A stretch of 64,000 nt of DNA, taken from contig OW051496.1 of the NCBI GenBank assembly GCA_932521035.1, forward strand, positions 1-64,000. The letters run 5' to 3'. Numbering within the stretch: position 1 is the first letter of the stretch; each line of letters opens with the position of its first letter. The position numbers and the translations under genes are program-made. Source of the DNA: Oscheius dolichura. Taxonomy: Eukaryota > Nematoda > Chromadorea > Rhabditida > Rhabditidae. The notes under the pieces are model-generated. The model saw nothing but the letters and a program-made list of their open reading frames with translations. It was not told the origin of the DNA and made no database searches. Shown piece after piece: positions 36,988 through 49,900 of the stretch.

Positions 36988-39900
36988 TCCTACCCTCTTT
37001 TCCAGAAACTGCCCCATATTACTGTACCTTTTTCTGGACTATAATAGTTTTTGGGCTATAAAACGCTATTCGGTCAGCGAACCCTATTCTATCTTGGATT
37101 ATTCGTACTCTACTCGTCGAGCTCTACAAGAAGAGTGGTCGAACGTTCTCCAATCATTAGGCTTTTATTCCGTACTGGCCTGTTCGAATTTCCCAAGAGA
37201 TTTGTATTGGCTTAAACCCTGGTCTATGATCTAGGAGCCATAACGTGGCTCAGAAGCGTCCCCCTGTGACGGGAGCTGGTTTTTTAGACTCAGCTCGATG
37301 AGGCGGTTCGAATGAGTACAAATTCGGACCTCCTACCCTCTTTTCCAGAAACTGCCCCATATTACTGTACCTTTTTCTGGACTATAATAGTTTTTGGGCT
37401 ATAAAACGCTATTCGGTCAGCGAACCCTATTCTATCTTGGATTATTCGTACTCTACTCGTCGAGCTCTACAAGAAGAGTGGTCGAACGTTCTCCAATCAT
37501 TAGGCTTTTATTCCGTACTGGCCTGTTCGAATTTCCCAAGAGATTTGTATTGGCTTAAACCCTGGTCTATGATCTAGGAGCCATAACGTGGCTCAGAAGC
37601 GTCCCCCTGTGACGGGAGCTGGTTTTTTAGACTCAGCTCGATGAGGCGGTTCGAATGAGTACAAACTCGGACCTCCTACCCTCTTTTCCAGAAACTGCCC
37701 CATATTACTGTACCTTTTTCTGGACTATAATAGTTTTTGGGCTATAAAACGCTATTCGGTCAGCGAACCCTATTCGATCTTGGATTATTCGTACTCTACT
37801 CGTCGAGCTCTACAAGAAGAGTGGTCGAACGTTCTCCAATCATTAGGCTTTTATTCCGTACTGGCCTGTTCGAATTTCCCAAGAGATTTGTATTGGCTTA
37901 AACCCTGGTCTATGATCTAGGAGCCATAACGTGGCTCAGAAGCGTCCCCCTGTGACGGGAGCTGGTTTTTTAGACTCAGCTCGATGAGGCGGTTCGAATG
38001 AGTACAAATTCGGACCTCCTACCCTCTTTTCCAGAAACTGCCCCATATTACTGTACCTTTTTCTGGACTATAATAGTTTTTGGGCTATAAAACGCTATTC
38101 GGTCAGCGAACCCTATTCTATCTTGGATTATTCGTACTCTACTCGTCGAGCTCTACAAGAAGAGTGGTCGAACGTTCTCCAATCATTAGGCTTTTATTCC
38201 GTACTGGCCTGTTCGAATTTCCCAAGAGATTTGTATTGGCTTAAACCCTGGTCTATGATCTAGGAGCCATAACGTGGCTCAGAAGCGTCCCCCTGTGACG
38301 GGAGCTGGTTTTTTAGACTCAGCTCGATGAGGCGGTTCGAATGAGTACAAATTCGGACCTCCTACCCTCTTTTCCAGAAACTGCCCCATATTACTGTACC
38401 TTTTTCTGGACTATAATAGTTTTTGGGCTATAAAACGCTATTCGGTCAGCGAACCCTATTCTATCTTGGATTATTCGTACTCTACTCGTCGAGCTCTACA
38501 AGAAGAGTGGTCGAACGTTCTCCAATCATTAGGCTTTTATTCCGTACTGGCCTGTTCGAATTTCCCAAGAGATTTGTATTGGCTTAAACCCTGGTCTATG
38601 ATCTAGGAGCCATAACGTGGCTCAGAAGCGTCCCCCTGTGACGGGAGCTGGTTTTTTAGACTCAGCTCGATGAGGCGGTTCGAATGAGTACAAATTCGGA
38701 CCTCCTACCCTCTTTTCCAGAAACTGCCCCATATTACTGTACCTTTTTCTGGACTATAATAGTTTTTGGGCTATAAAACGCTATTCGGTCAGCGAACCCT
38801 ATTCTATCTTGGATTATTCGTACTCTACTCGTCGAGCTCTACAAGAAGAGTGGTCGAACGTTCTCCAATCATTAGGCTTTTATTCCGTACTGGCCTGTTC
38901 GAATTTCCCAAGAGATTTGTATTGGCTTAAACCCTGGTCTATGATCTAGGAGCCATAACGTGGCTCAGAAGCGTCCCCCTGTGACGGGAGCTGGTTTTTT
39001 AGACTCAGCTCGATGAGGCGGTTCGAATGAGTACAAATTCGGACCTCCTACCCTCTTTTCCAGAAACTGCCCCATATTACTGTACCTTTTTCTGGACTAT
39101 AATAGTTTTTGGGCTATAAAACGCTATTCGGTCAGCGAACCCTATTCTATCTTGGATTATTCGTACTCTACTCGTCGAGCTCTACAAGAAGAGTGGTCGA
39201 ACGTTCTCCAATCATTAGGCTTTTATTCCGTACTGGCCTGTTCGAATTTCCCAAGAGATTTGTATTGGCTTAAACCCTGGTCTATGATCTAGGAGCCATA
39301 ACGTGGCTCAGAAGCGTCCCCCTGTGACGGGAGCTGGTTTTTTAGACTCAGCTCGATGAGGCGGTTCGAATGAGTACAAATTCGGACCTCCTACCCTCTT
39401 TTCCAGAAACTGCCCCATATTACTGTACCTTTTTCTGGACTATAATAGTTTTTGGGCTATAAAACGCTATTCGGTCAGCGAACCCTATTCTATCTTGGAT
39501 TATTCGTACTCTACTCGTCGAGCTCTACAAGAAGAGTGGTCGAACGTTCTCCAATCATTAGGCTTTTATTCCGTACTGGCCTGTTCGAATTTCCCAAGAG
39601 ATTTGTATTGGCTTAAACCCTGGTCTATGATCTAGGAGCCATAACGTGGCTCAGAAGCGTCCCCCTGTGACGGGAGCTGGTTTTTTAGACTCAGCTCGAT
39701 GAGGCGGTTCGAATGAGTACAAATTCGGACCTCCTACCCTCTTTTCCAGAAACTGCCCCATATTACTGTACCTTTTTCTGGACTATAATAGTTTTTGGGC
39801 TATAAAACGCTATTCGGTCAGCGAACCCTATTCTATCTTGGATTATTCGTACTCTACTCGTCGAGCTCTACAAGAAGAGTGGTCGAACGTTCTCCAATCA

Positions 39901-42900
39901 TTAGGCTTTTATTCCGTACTGGCCTGTTCGAATTTCCCAAGAGATTTGTATTGGCTTAAACCCTGGTCTATGATCTAGGAGCCATAACGTGGCTCAGAAG
40001 CGTCCCCCTGTGACGGGAGCTGGTTTTTTAGACTCAGCTCGATGAGGCGGTTCGAATGAGTACAAATTCGGACCTCCTACCCTCTTTTCCAGAAACTGCC
40101 CCATATTACTGTACCTTTTTCTGGACTATAATAGTTTTTGGGCTATAAAACGCTATTCGGTCAGCGAACCCTATTCTATCTTGGATTATTCGTACTCTAC
40201 TCGTCGAGCTCTACAAGAAGAGTGGTCGAACGTTCTCCAATCATTAGGCTTTTATTCCGTACTGGCCTGTTCGAATTTCCCAAGAGATTTGTATTGGCTT
40301 AAACCCTGGTCTATGATCTAGGAGCCATAACGTGGCTCAGAAGCGTCCCCCTGTGACGGGAGCTGGTTTTTTAGACTCAGCTCGATGAGGCGGTTCGAAT
40401 GAGTACAAATTCGGACCTCCTACCCTCTTTTCCAGAAACTGCCCCATATTACTGTACCTTTTTCTGGACTATAATAGTTTTTGGGCTATAAAACGCTATT
40501 CGGTCAGCGAACCCTATTCTATCTTGGATTATTCGTACTCTACTCGTCGAGCTCTACAAGAAGAGTGGTCGAACGTTCTCCAATCATTAGGCTTTTATTC
40601 CGTACTGGCCTGTTCGAATTTCCCAAGAGATTTGTATTGGCTTAAACCCTGGTCTATGATCTAGGAGCCATAACGTGGCTCAGAAGCGTCCCCCTGTGAC
40701 GGGAGCTGGTTTTTTAGACTCAGCTCGATGAGGCGGTTCGAATGAGTACAAATTCGGACCTCCTACCCTCTTTTCCAGAAACTGCCCCATATTACTGTAC
40801 CTTTTTCTGGACTATAATAGTTTTTGGGCTATAAAACGCTATTCGGTCAGCGAACCCTATTCTATCTTGGATTATTCGTACTCTACTCGTCGAGCTCTAC
40901 AAGAAGAGTGGTCGAACGTTCTCCAATCATTAGGCTTTTATTCCGTACTGGCCTGTTCGAATTTCCCAAGAGATTTGTATTGGCTTAAACCCTGGTCTAT
41001 GATCTAGGAGCCATAACGTGGCTCAGAAGCGTCCCCCTGTGACGGGAGCTGGTTTTTTAGACTCAGCTCGATGAGGCGGTTCGAATGAGTACAAATTCGG
41101 ACCTCCTACCCTCTTTTCCAGAAACTGCCCCATATTACTGTACCTTTTTCTGGACTATAATAGTTTTTGGGCTATAAAACGCTATTCGGTCAGCGAACCC
41201 TATTCTATCTTGGATTATTCGTACTCTACTCGTCGAGCTCTACAAGAAGAGTGGTCGAACGTTCTCCAATCATTAGGCTTTTATTCCGTACTGGCCTGTT
41301 CGAATTTCCCAAGAGATTTGTATTGGCTTAAACCCTGGTCTATGATCTAGGAGCCATAACGTGGCTCAGAAGCGTCCCCCTGTGACGGGAGCTGGTTTTT
41401 TAGACTCAGCTCGATGAGGCGGTTCGAATGAGTACAAATTCGGACCTCCTACCCTCTTTTCCAGAAACTGCCCCATATTACTGTACCTTTTTCTGGACTA
41501 TAATAGTTTTTGGGCTATAAAACGCTATTCGGTCAGCGAACCCTATTCTATCTTGGATTATTCGTACTCTACTCGTCGAGCTCTACAAGAAGAGTGGTCG
41601 AACGTTCTCCAATCATTAGGCTTTTATTCCGTACTGGCCTGTTCGAATTTCCCAAGAGATTTGTATTGGCTTAAACCCTGGTCTATGATCTAGGAGCCAT
41701 AACGTGGCTCAGAAGCGTCCCCCTGTGACGGGAGCTGGTTTTTTAGACTCAGCTCGATGAGGCGGTTCGAATGAGTACAAATTCGGACCTCCTACCCTCT
41801 TTTCCAGAAACTGCCCCATATTACTGTACCTTTTTCTGGACTATAATAGTTTTTGGGCTATAAAACGCTATTCGGTCAGCGAACCCTATTCTATCTTGGA
41901 TTATTCGTACTCTACTCGTCGAGCTCTACAAGAAGAGTGGTCGAACGTTCTCCAATCATTAGGCTTTTATTCCGTACTGGCCTGTTCGAATTTCCCAAGA
42001 GATTTGTATTGGCTTAAACCCTGGTCTATGATCTAGGAGCCATAACGTGGCTCAGAAGCGTCCCCCTGTGACGGGAGCTGGTTTTTTAGACTCAGCTCGA
42101 TGAGGCGGTTCGAATGAGTACAAATTCGGACCTCCTACCCTCTTTTCCAGAAACTGCCCCATATTACTGTACCTTTTTCTGGACTATAATAGTTTTTGGG
42201 CTATAAAACGCTATTCGGTCAGCGAACCCTATTCTATCTTGGATTATTCGTACTCTACTCGTCGAGCTCTACAAGAAGAGTGGTCGAACGTTCTCCAATC
42301 ATTAGGCTTTTATTCCGTACTGGCCTGTTCGAATTTCCCAAGAGATTTGTATTGGCTTAAACCCTGGTCTATGATCTAGGAGCCATAACGTGGCTCAGAA
42401 GCGTCCCCCTGTGACGGGAGCTGGTTTTTTAGACTCAGCTCGATGAGGCGGTTCGAATGAGTACAAATTCGGACCTCCTACCCTCTTTTCCAGAAACTGC
42501 CCCATATTACTGTACCTTTTTCTGGACTATAATAGTTTTTGGGCTATAAAACGCTATTCGGTCAGCGAACCCTATTCTATCTTGGATTATTCGTACTCTA
42601 CTCGTCGAGCTCTACAAGAAGAGTGGTCGAACGTTCTCCAATCATTAGGCTTTTATTCCGTACTGGCCTGTTCGAATTTCCCAAGAGATTTGTATTGGCT
42701 TAAACCCTGGTCTATGATCTAGGAGCCATAACGTGGCTCAGAAGCGTCCCCCTGTGACGGGAGCTGGTTTTTTAGACTCAGCTCGATGAGGCGGTTCGAA
42801 TGAGTACAAATTCGGACCTCCTACCCTCTTTTCCAGAAACTGCCCCATATTACTGTACCTTTTTCTGGACTATAATAGTTTTTGGGCTATAAAACGCTAT

Positions 42901-45900
42901 TCGGTCAGCGAACCCTATTCTATCTTGGATTATTCGTACTCTACTCGTCGAGCTCTACAAGAAGAGTGGTCGAACGTTCTCCAATCATTAGGCTTTTATT
43001 CCGTACTGGCCTGTTCGAATTTCCCAAGAGATTTGTATTGGCTTAAACCCTGGTCTATGATCTAGGAGCCATAACGTGGCTCAGAAGCGTCCCCCTGTGA
43101 CGGGAGCTGGTTTTTTAGACTCAGCTCGATGAGGCGGTTCGAATGAGTACAAATTCGGACCTCCTACCCTCTTTTCCAGAAACTGCCCCATATTACTGTA
43201 CCTTTTTCTGGACTATAATAGTTTTTGGGCTATAAAACGCTATTCGGTCAGCGAACCCTATTCTATCTTGGATTATTCGTACTCTACTCGTCGAGCTCTA
43301 CAAGAAGAGTGGTCGAACGTTCTCCAATCATTAGGCTTTTATTCCGTACTGGCCTGTTCGAATTTCCCAAGAGATTTGTATTGGCTTAAACCCTGGTCTA
43401 TGATCTAGGAGCCATAACGTGGCTCAGAAGCGTCCCCCTGTGACGGGAGCTGGTTTTTTAGACTCAGCTCGATGAGGCGGTTCGAATGAGTACAAACTCG
43501 GACCTCCTACCCTCTTTTCCAGAAACTGCCCCATATTACTGTACCTTTTTCTGGACTATAATAGTTTTTGGGCTATAAAACGCTATTCGGTCAGCGAACC
43601 CTATTCGATCTTGGATTATTCGTACTCTACTCGTCGAGCTCTACAAGAAGAGTGGTCGAACGTTCTCCAATCATTAGGCTTTTATTCCGTACTGGCCTGT
43701 TCGAATTTCCCAAGAGATTTGTATTGGCTTAAACCCTGGTCTATGATCTAGGAGCCATAACGTGGCTCAGAAGCGTCCCCCTGTGACGGGAGCTGGTTTT
43801 TTAGACTCAGCTCGATGAGGCGGTTCGAATGAGTACAAATTCGGACCTCCTACCCTCTTTTCCAGAAACTGCCCCATATTACTGTACCTTTTTCTGGACT
43901 ATAATAGTTTTTGGGCTATAAAACGCTATTCGGTCAGCGAACCCTATTCTATCTTGGATTATTCGTACTCTACTCGTCGAGCTCTACAAGAAGAGTGGTC
44001 GAACGTTCTCCAATCATTAGGCTTTTATTCCGTACTGGCCTGTTCGAATTTCCCAAGAGATTTGTATTGGCTTAAACCCTGGTCTATGATCTAGGAGCCA
44101 TAACGTGGCTCAGAAGCGTCCCCCTGTGACGGGAGCTGGTTTTTTAGACTCAGCTCGATGAGGCGGTTCGAATGAGTACAAATTCGGACCTCCTACCCTC
44201 TTTTCCAGAAACTGCCCCATATTACTGTACCTTTTTCTGGACTATAATAGTTTTTGGGCTATAAAACGCTATTCGGTCAGCGAACCCTATTCTATCTTGG
44301 ATTATTCGTACTCTACTCGTCGAGCTCTACAAGAAGAGTGGTCGAACGTTCTCCAATCATTAGGCTTTTATTCCGTACTGGCCTGTTCGAATTTCCCAAG
44401 AGATTTGTATTGGCTTAAACCCTGGTCTATGATCTAGGAGCCATAACGTGGCTCAGAAGCGTCCCCCTGTGACGGGAGCTGGTTTTTTAGACTCAGCTCG
44501 ATGAGGCGGTTCGAATGAGTACAAATTCGGACCTCCTACCCTCTTTTCCAGAAACTGCCCCATATTACTGTACCTTTTTCTGGACTATAATAGTTTTTGG
44601 GCTATAAAACGCTATTCGGTCAGCGAACCCTATTCGATCTTGGATTATTCGTACTCTACTCGTCGAGCTCTACAAGAAGAGTGGTCGAACGTTCTCCAAT
44701 CATTAGGCTTTTATTCCGTACTGGCCTGTTCGAATTTCCCAAGAGATTTGTATTGGCTTAAACCCTGGTCTATGATCTAGGAGCCATAACGTGGCTCAGA
44801 AGCGTCCCCCTGTGACGGGAGCTGGTTTTTTAGACTCAGCTCGATGAGGCGGTTCGAATGAGTACAAATTCGGACCTCCTACCCTCTTTTCCAGAAACTG
44901 CCCCATATTACTGTACCTTTTTCTGGACTATAATAGTTTTTGGGCTATAAAACGCTATTCGGTCAGCGAACCCTATTCTATCTTGGATTATTCGTACTCT
45001 ACTCGTCGAGCTCTACAAGAAGAGTGGTCGAACGTTCTCCAATCATTAGGCTTTTATTCCGTACTGGCCTGTTCGAATTTCCCAAGAGATTTGTATTGGC
45101 TTAAACCCTGGTCTATGATCTAGGAGCCATAACGTGGCTCAGAAGCGTCCCCCTGTGACGGGAGCTGGTTTTTTAGACTCAGCTCGATGAGGCGGTTCGA
45201 ATGAGTACAAATTCGGACCTCCTACCCTCTTTTCCAGAAACTGCCCCATATTACTGTACCTTTTTCTGGACTATAATAGTTTTTGGGCTATAAAACGCTA
45301 TTCGGTCAGCGAACCCTATTCTATCTTGGATTATTCGTACTCTACTCGTCGAGCTCTACAAGAAGAGTGGTCGAACGTTCTCCAATCATTAGGCTTTTAT
45401 TCCGTACTGGCCTGTTCGAATTTCCCAAGAGATTTGTATTGGCTTAAACCCTGGTCTATGATCTAGGAGCCATAACGTGGCTCAGAAGCGTCCCCCTGTG
45501 ACGGGAGCTGGTTTTTTAGACTCAGCTCGATGAGGCGGTTCGAATGAGTACAAATTCGGACCTCCTACCCTCTTTTCCAGAAACTGCCCCATATTACTGT
45601 ACCTTTTTCTGGACTATAATAGTTTTTGGGCTATAAAACGCTATTCGGTCAGCGAACCCTATTCGATCTTGGATTATTCGTACTCTACTCGTCGAGCTCT
45701 ACAAGAAGAGTGGTCGAACGTTCTCCAATCATTAGGCTTTTATTCCGTACTGGCCTGTTCGAATTTCCCAAGAGATTTGTATTGGCTTAAACCCTGGTCT
45801 ATGATCTAGGAGCCATAACGTGGCTCAGAAGCGTCCCCCTGTGACGGGAGCTGGTTTTTTAGACTCAGCTCGATGAGGCGGTTCGAATGAGTACAAATTC

Positions 45901-46997
45901 GGACCTCCTACCCTCTTTTCCAGAAACTGCCCCATATTACTGTACCTTTTTCTGGACTATAATAGTTTTTGGGCTATAAAACGCTATTCGGTCAGCGAAC
46001 CCTATTCTATCTTGGATTATTCGTACTCTACTCGTCGAGCTCTACAAGAAGAGTGGTCGAACGTTCTCCAATCATTAGGCTTTTATTCCGTACTGGCCTG
46101 TTCGAATTTCCCAAGAGATTTGTATTGGCTTAAACCCTGGTCTATGATCTAGGAGCCATAACGTGGCTCAGAAGCGTCCCCCTGTGACGGGAGCTGGTTT
46201 TTTAGACTCAGCTCGATGAGGCGGTTCGAATGAGTACAAATTCGGACCTCCTACCCTCTTTTCCAGAAACTGCCCCATATTACTGTACCTTTTTCTGGAC
46301 TATAATAGTTTTTGGGCTATAAAACGCTATTCGGTCAGCGAACCCTATTCTATCTTGGATTATTCGTACTCTACTCGTCGAGCTCTACAAGAAGAGTGGT
46401 CGAACGTTCTCCAATCATTAGGCTTTTATTCCGTACTGGCCTGTTCGAATTTCCCAAGAGATTTGTATTGGCTTAAACCCTGGTCTATGATCTAGGAGCC
46501 ATAACGTGGCTCAGAAGCGTCCCCCTGTGACGGGAGCTGGTTTTTTAGACTCAGCTCGATGAGGCGGTTCGAATGAGTACAAATTCGGACCTCCTACCCT
46601 CTTTTCCAGAAACTGCCCCATATTACTGTACCTTTTTCTGGACTATAATAGTTTTTGGGCTATAAAACGCTATTCGGTCAGCGAACCCTATTCTATCTTG
46701 GATTATTCGTACTCTACTCGTCGAGCTCTACAAGAAGAGTGGTCGAACGTTCTCCAATCATTAGGCTTTTATTCCGTACTGGCCTGTTCGAATTTCCCAA
46801 GAGATTTGTATTGGCTTAAACCCTGGTCTATGATCTACGAGCCATAACGTGGCTCAGAAGCGTCCCCCTGTGACGGGAGCTGGTTTTTTAGACTCAGCTC
46901 GATGAGGCGGTTCGAATGAGTACAAATTCGGACCTCCTACCCTCTTTTCCAGAAACTGCCCCATATTACTGTACCTTTTTCTGGACTATAATAGTTT

Positions 46998-49900
46998 TTG
47001 GGCTATAAAACGCTATTCGGTCAGCGAACCCTATTCGATCTTGGATTATTCGTACTCTACTCGTCGAGCTCTACAAGAAGAGTGGTCGAACGTTCTCCAA
47101 TCATTAGGCTTTTATTCCGTACTGGCCTGTTCGAATTTCCCAAGAGATTTGTATTGGCTTAAACCCTGGTCTATGATCTAGGAGCCATAACGTGGCTCAG
47201 AAGCGTCCCCCTGTGACGGGAGCTGGTTTTTTAGACTCAGCTCGATGAGGCGGTTCGAATGAGTACAAATTCGGACCTCCTACCCTCTTTTCCAGAAACT
47301 GCCCCATATTACTGTACCTTTTTCTGGACTATAATAGTTTTTGGGCTATAAAACGCTATTCGGTCAGCGAACCCTATTCTATCTTGGATTATTCGTACTC
47401 TACTCGTCGAGCTCTACAAGAAGAGTGGTCGAACGTTCTCCAATCATTAGGCTTTTATTCCGTACTGGCCTGTTCGAATTTCCCAAGAGATTTGTATTGG
47501 CTTAAACCCTGGTCTATGATCTAGGAGCCATAACGTGGCTCAGAAGCGTCCCCCTGTGACGGGAGCTGGTTTTTTAGACTCAGCTCGATGAGGCGGTTCG
47601 AATGAGTACAAATTCGGACCTCCTACCCTCTTTTCCAGAAACTGCCCCATATTACTGTACCTTTTTCTGGACTATAATAGTTTTTGGGCTATAAAACGCT
47701 ATTCGGTCAGCGAACCCTATTCTATCTTGGATTATTCGTACTCTACTCGTCGAGCTCTACAAGAAGAGTGGTCGAACGTTCTCCAATCATTAGGCTTTTA
47801 TTCCGTACTGGCCTGTTCGAATTTCCCAAGAGATTTGTATTGGCTTAAACCCTGGTCTATGATCTAGGAGCCATAACGTGGCTCAGAAGCGTCCCCCTGT
47901 GACGGGAGCTGGTTTTTTAGACTCAGCTCGATGAGGCGGTTCGAATGAGTACAAATTCGGACCTCCTACCCTCTTTTCCAGAAACTGCCCCATATTACTG
48001 TACCTTTTTCTGGACTATAATAGTTTTTGGGCTATAAAACGCTATTCGGTCAGCGAACCCTATTCTATCTTGGATTATTCGTACTCTACTCGTCGAGCTC
48101 TACAAGAAGAGTGGTCGAACGTTCTCCAATCATTAGGCTTTTATTCCGTACTGGCCTGTTCGAATTTCCCAAGAGATTTGTATTGGCTTAAACCCTGGTC
48201 TATGATCTAGGAGCCATAACGTGGCTCAGAAGCGTCCCCCTGTGACGGGAGCTGGTTTTTTAGACTCAGCTCGATGAGGCGGTTCGAATGAGTACAAATT
48301 CGGACCTCCTACCCTCTTTTCCAGAAACTGCCCCATATTACTGTACCTTTTTCTGGACTATAATAGTTTTTGGGCTATAAAACGCTATTCGGTCAGCGAA
48401 CCCTATTCTATCTTGGATTATTCGTACTCTACTCGTCGAGCTCTACAAGAAGAGTGGTCGAACGTTCTCCAATCATTAGGCTTTTATTCCGTACTGGCCT
48501 GTTCGAATTTCCCAAGAGATTTGTATTGGCTTAAACCCTGGTCTATGATCTAGGAGCCATAACGTGGCTCAGAAGCGTCCCCCTGTGACGGGAGCTGGTT
48601 TTTTAGACTCAGCTCGATGAGGCGGTTCGAATGAGTACAAATTCGGACCTCCTACCCTCTTTTCCAGAAACTGCCCCATATTACTGTACCTTTTTCTGGA
48701 CTATAATAGTTTTTGGGCTATAAAACGCTATTCGGTCAGCGAACCCTATTCTATCTTGGATTATTCGTACTCTACTCGTCGAGCTCTACAAGAAGAGTGG
48801 TCGAACGTTCTCCAATCATTAGGCTTTTATTCCGTACTGGCCTGTTCGAATTTCCCAAGAGATTTGTATTGGCTTAAACCCTGGTCTATGATCTAGGAGC
48901 CATAACGTGGCTCAGAAGCGTCCCCCTGTGACGGGAGCTGGTTTTTTAGACTCAGCTCGATGAGGCGGTTCGAATGAGTACAAATTCGGACCTCCTACCC
49001 TCTTTTCCAGAAACTGCCCCATATTACTGTACCTTTTTCTGGACTATAATAGTTTTTGGGCTATAAAACGCTATTCGGTCAGCGAACCCTATTCGATCTT
49101 GGATTATTCGTACTCTACTCGTCGAGCTCTACAAGAAGAGTGGTCGAACGTTCTCCAATCATTAGGCTTTTATTCCGTACTGGCCTGTTCGAATTTCCCA
49201 AGAGATTTGTATTGGCTTAAACCCTGGTCTATGATCTAGGAGCCATAACGTGGCTCAGAAGCGTCCCCCTGTGACGGGAGCTGGTTTTTTAGACTCAGCT
49301 CGATGAGGCGGTTCGAATGAGTACAAATTCGGACCTCCTACCCTCTTTTCCAGAAACTGCCCCATATTACTGTACCTTTTTCTGGACTATAATAGTTTTT
49401 GGGCTATAAAACGCTATTCGGTCAGCGAACCCTATTCTATCTTGGATTATTCGTACTCTACTCGTCGAGCTCTACAAGAAGAGTGGTCGAACGTTCTCCA
49501 ATCATTAGGCTTTTATTCCGTACTGGCCTGTTCGAATTTCCCAAGAGATTTGTATTGGCTTAAACCCTGGTCTATGATCTAGGAGCCATAACGTGGCTCA
49601 GAAGCGTCCCCCTGTGACGGGAGCTGGTTTTTTAGACTCAGCTCGATGAGGCGGTTCGAATGAGTACAAATTCGGACCTCCTACCCTCTTTTCCAGAAAC
49701 TGCCCCATATTACTGTACCTTTTTCTGGACTATAATAGTTTTTGGGCTATAAAACGCTATTCGGTCAGCGAACCCTATTCTATCTTGGATTATTCGTACT
49801 CTACTCGTCGAGCTCTACAAGAAGAGTGGTCGAACGTTCTCCAATCATTAGGCTTTTATTCCGTACTGGCCTGTTCGAATTTCCCAAGAGATTTGTATTG

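Larger units (their letters stand above)
36872..37035 (+). repeat. L-specific 164-bp segment
   Basis: Unit positions 165-328, absent from every S unit and present in every L unit. It contains the hairpin at 185-201, a possible box A at 196-206, a T-run at 230-235, a possible box B at 255-265 inside a second hairpin (255-280), and pyrimidine-rich ends. I see no terminal inverted repeats and no clear target-site duplication at its borders (ggctta on the left, tttttct then ggacta on the right). It could be an old insertion into an S-like repeat, or the part lost when S arose. Confidence 0.8.
36708..37050 (+). repeat. Type L unit of subfamily B, exemplar
   Basis: The 343-bp consensus of the right-hand two thirds of the window. 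By hand count it has 83 C, 72 G and 17 CpG, that is about 45% G+C and a CpG observed/expected ratio near 1. Parts in order: shared segment (positions 1-164) with GAGCTC at 69-74 and palindrome GAACGTTC at 91-98; L-specific segment (165-328) with two hairpins; shared end ggactataatag plus T-run (329-343). Confidence 0.94.

Noticed and set aside
36872..37035. DNA transposon or MITE as the source of the L segment
   Set aside because: No terminal inverted repeats and no target-site duplication are visible at the borders with the shared sequence.
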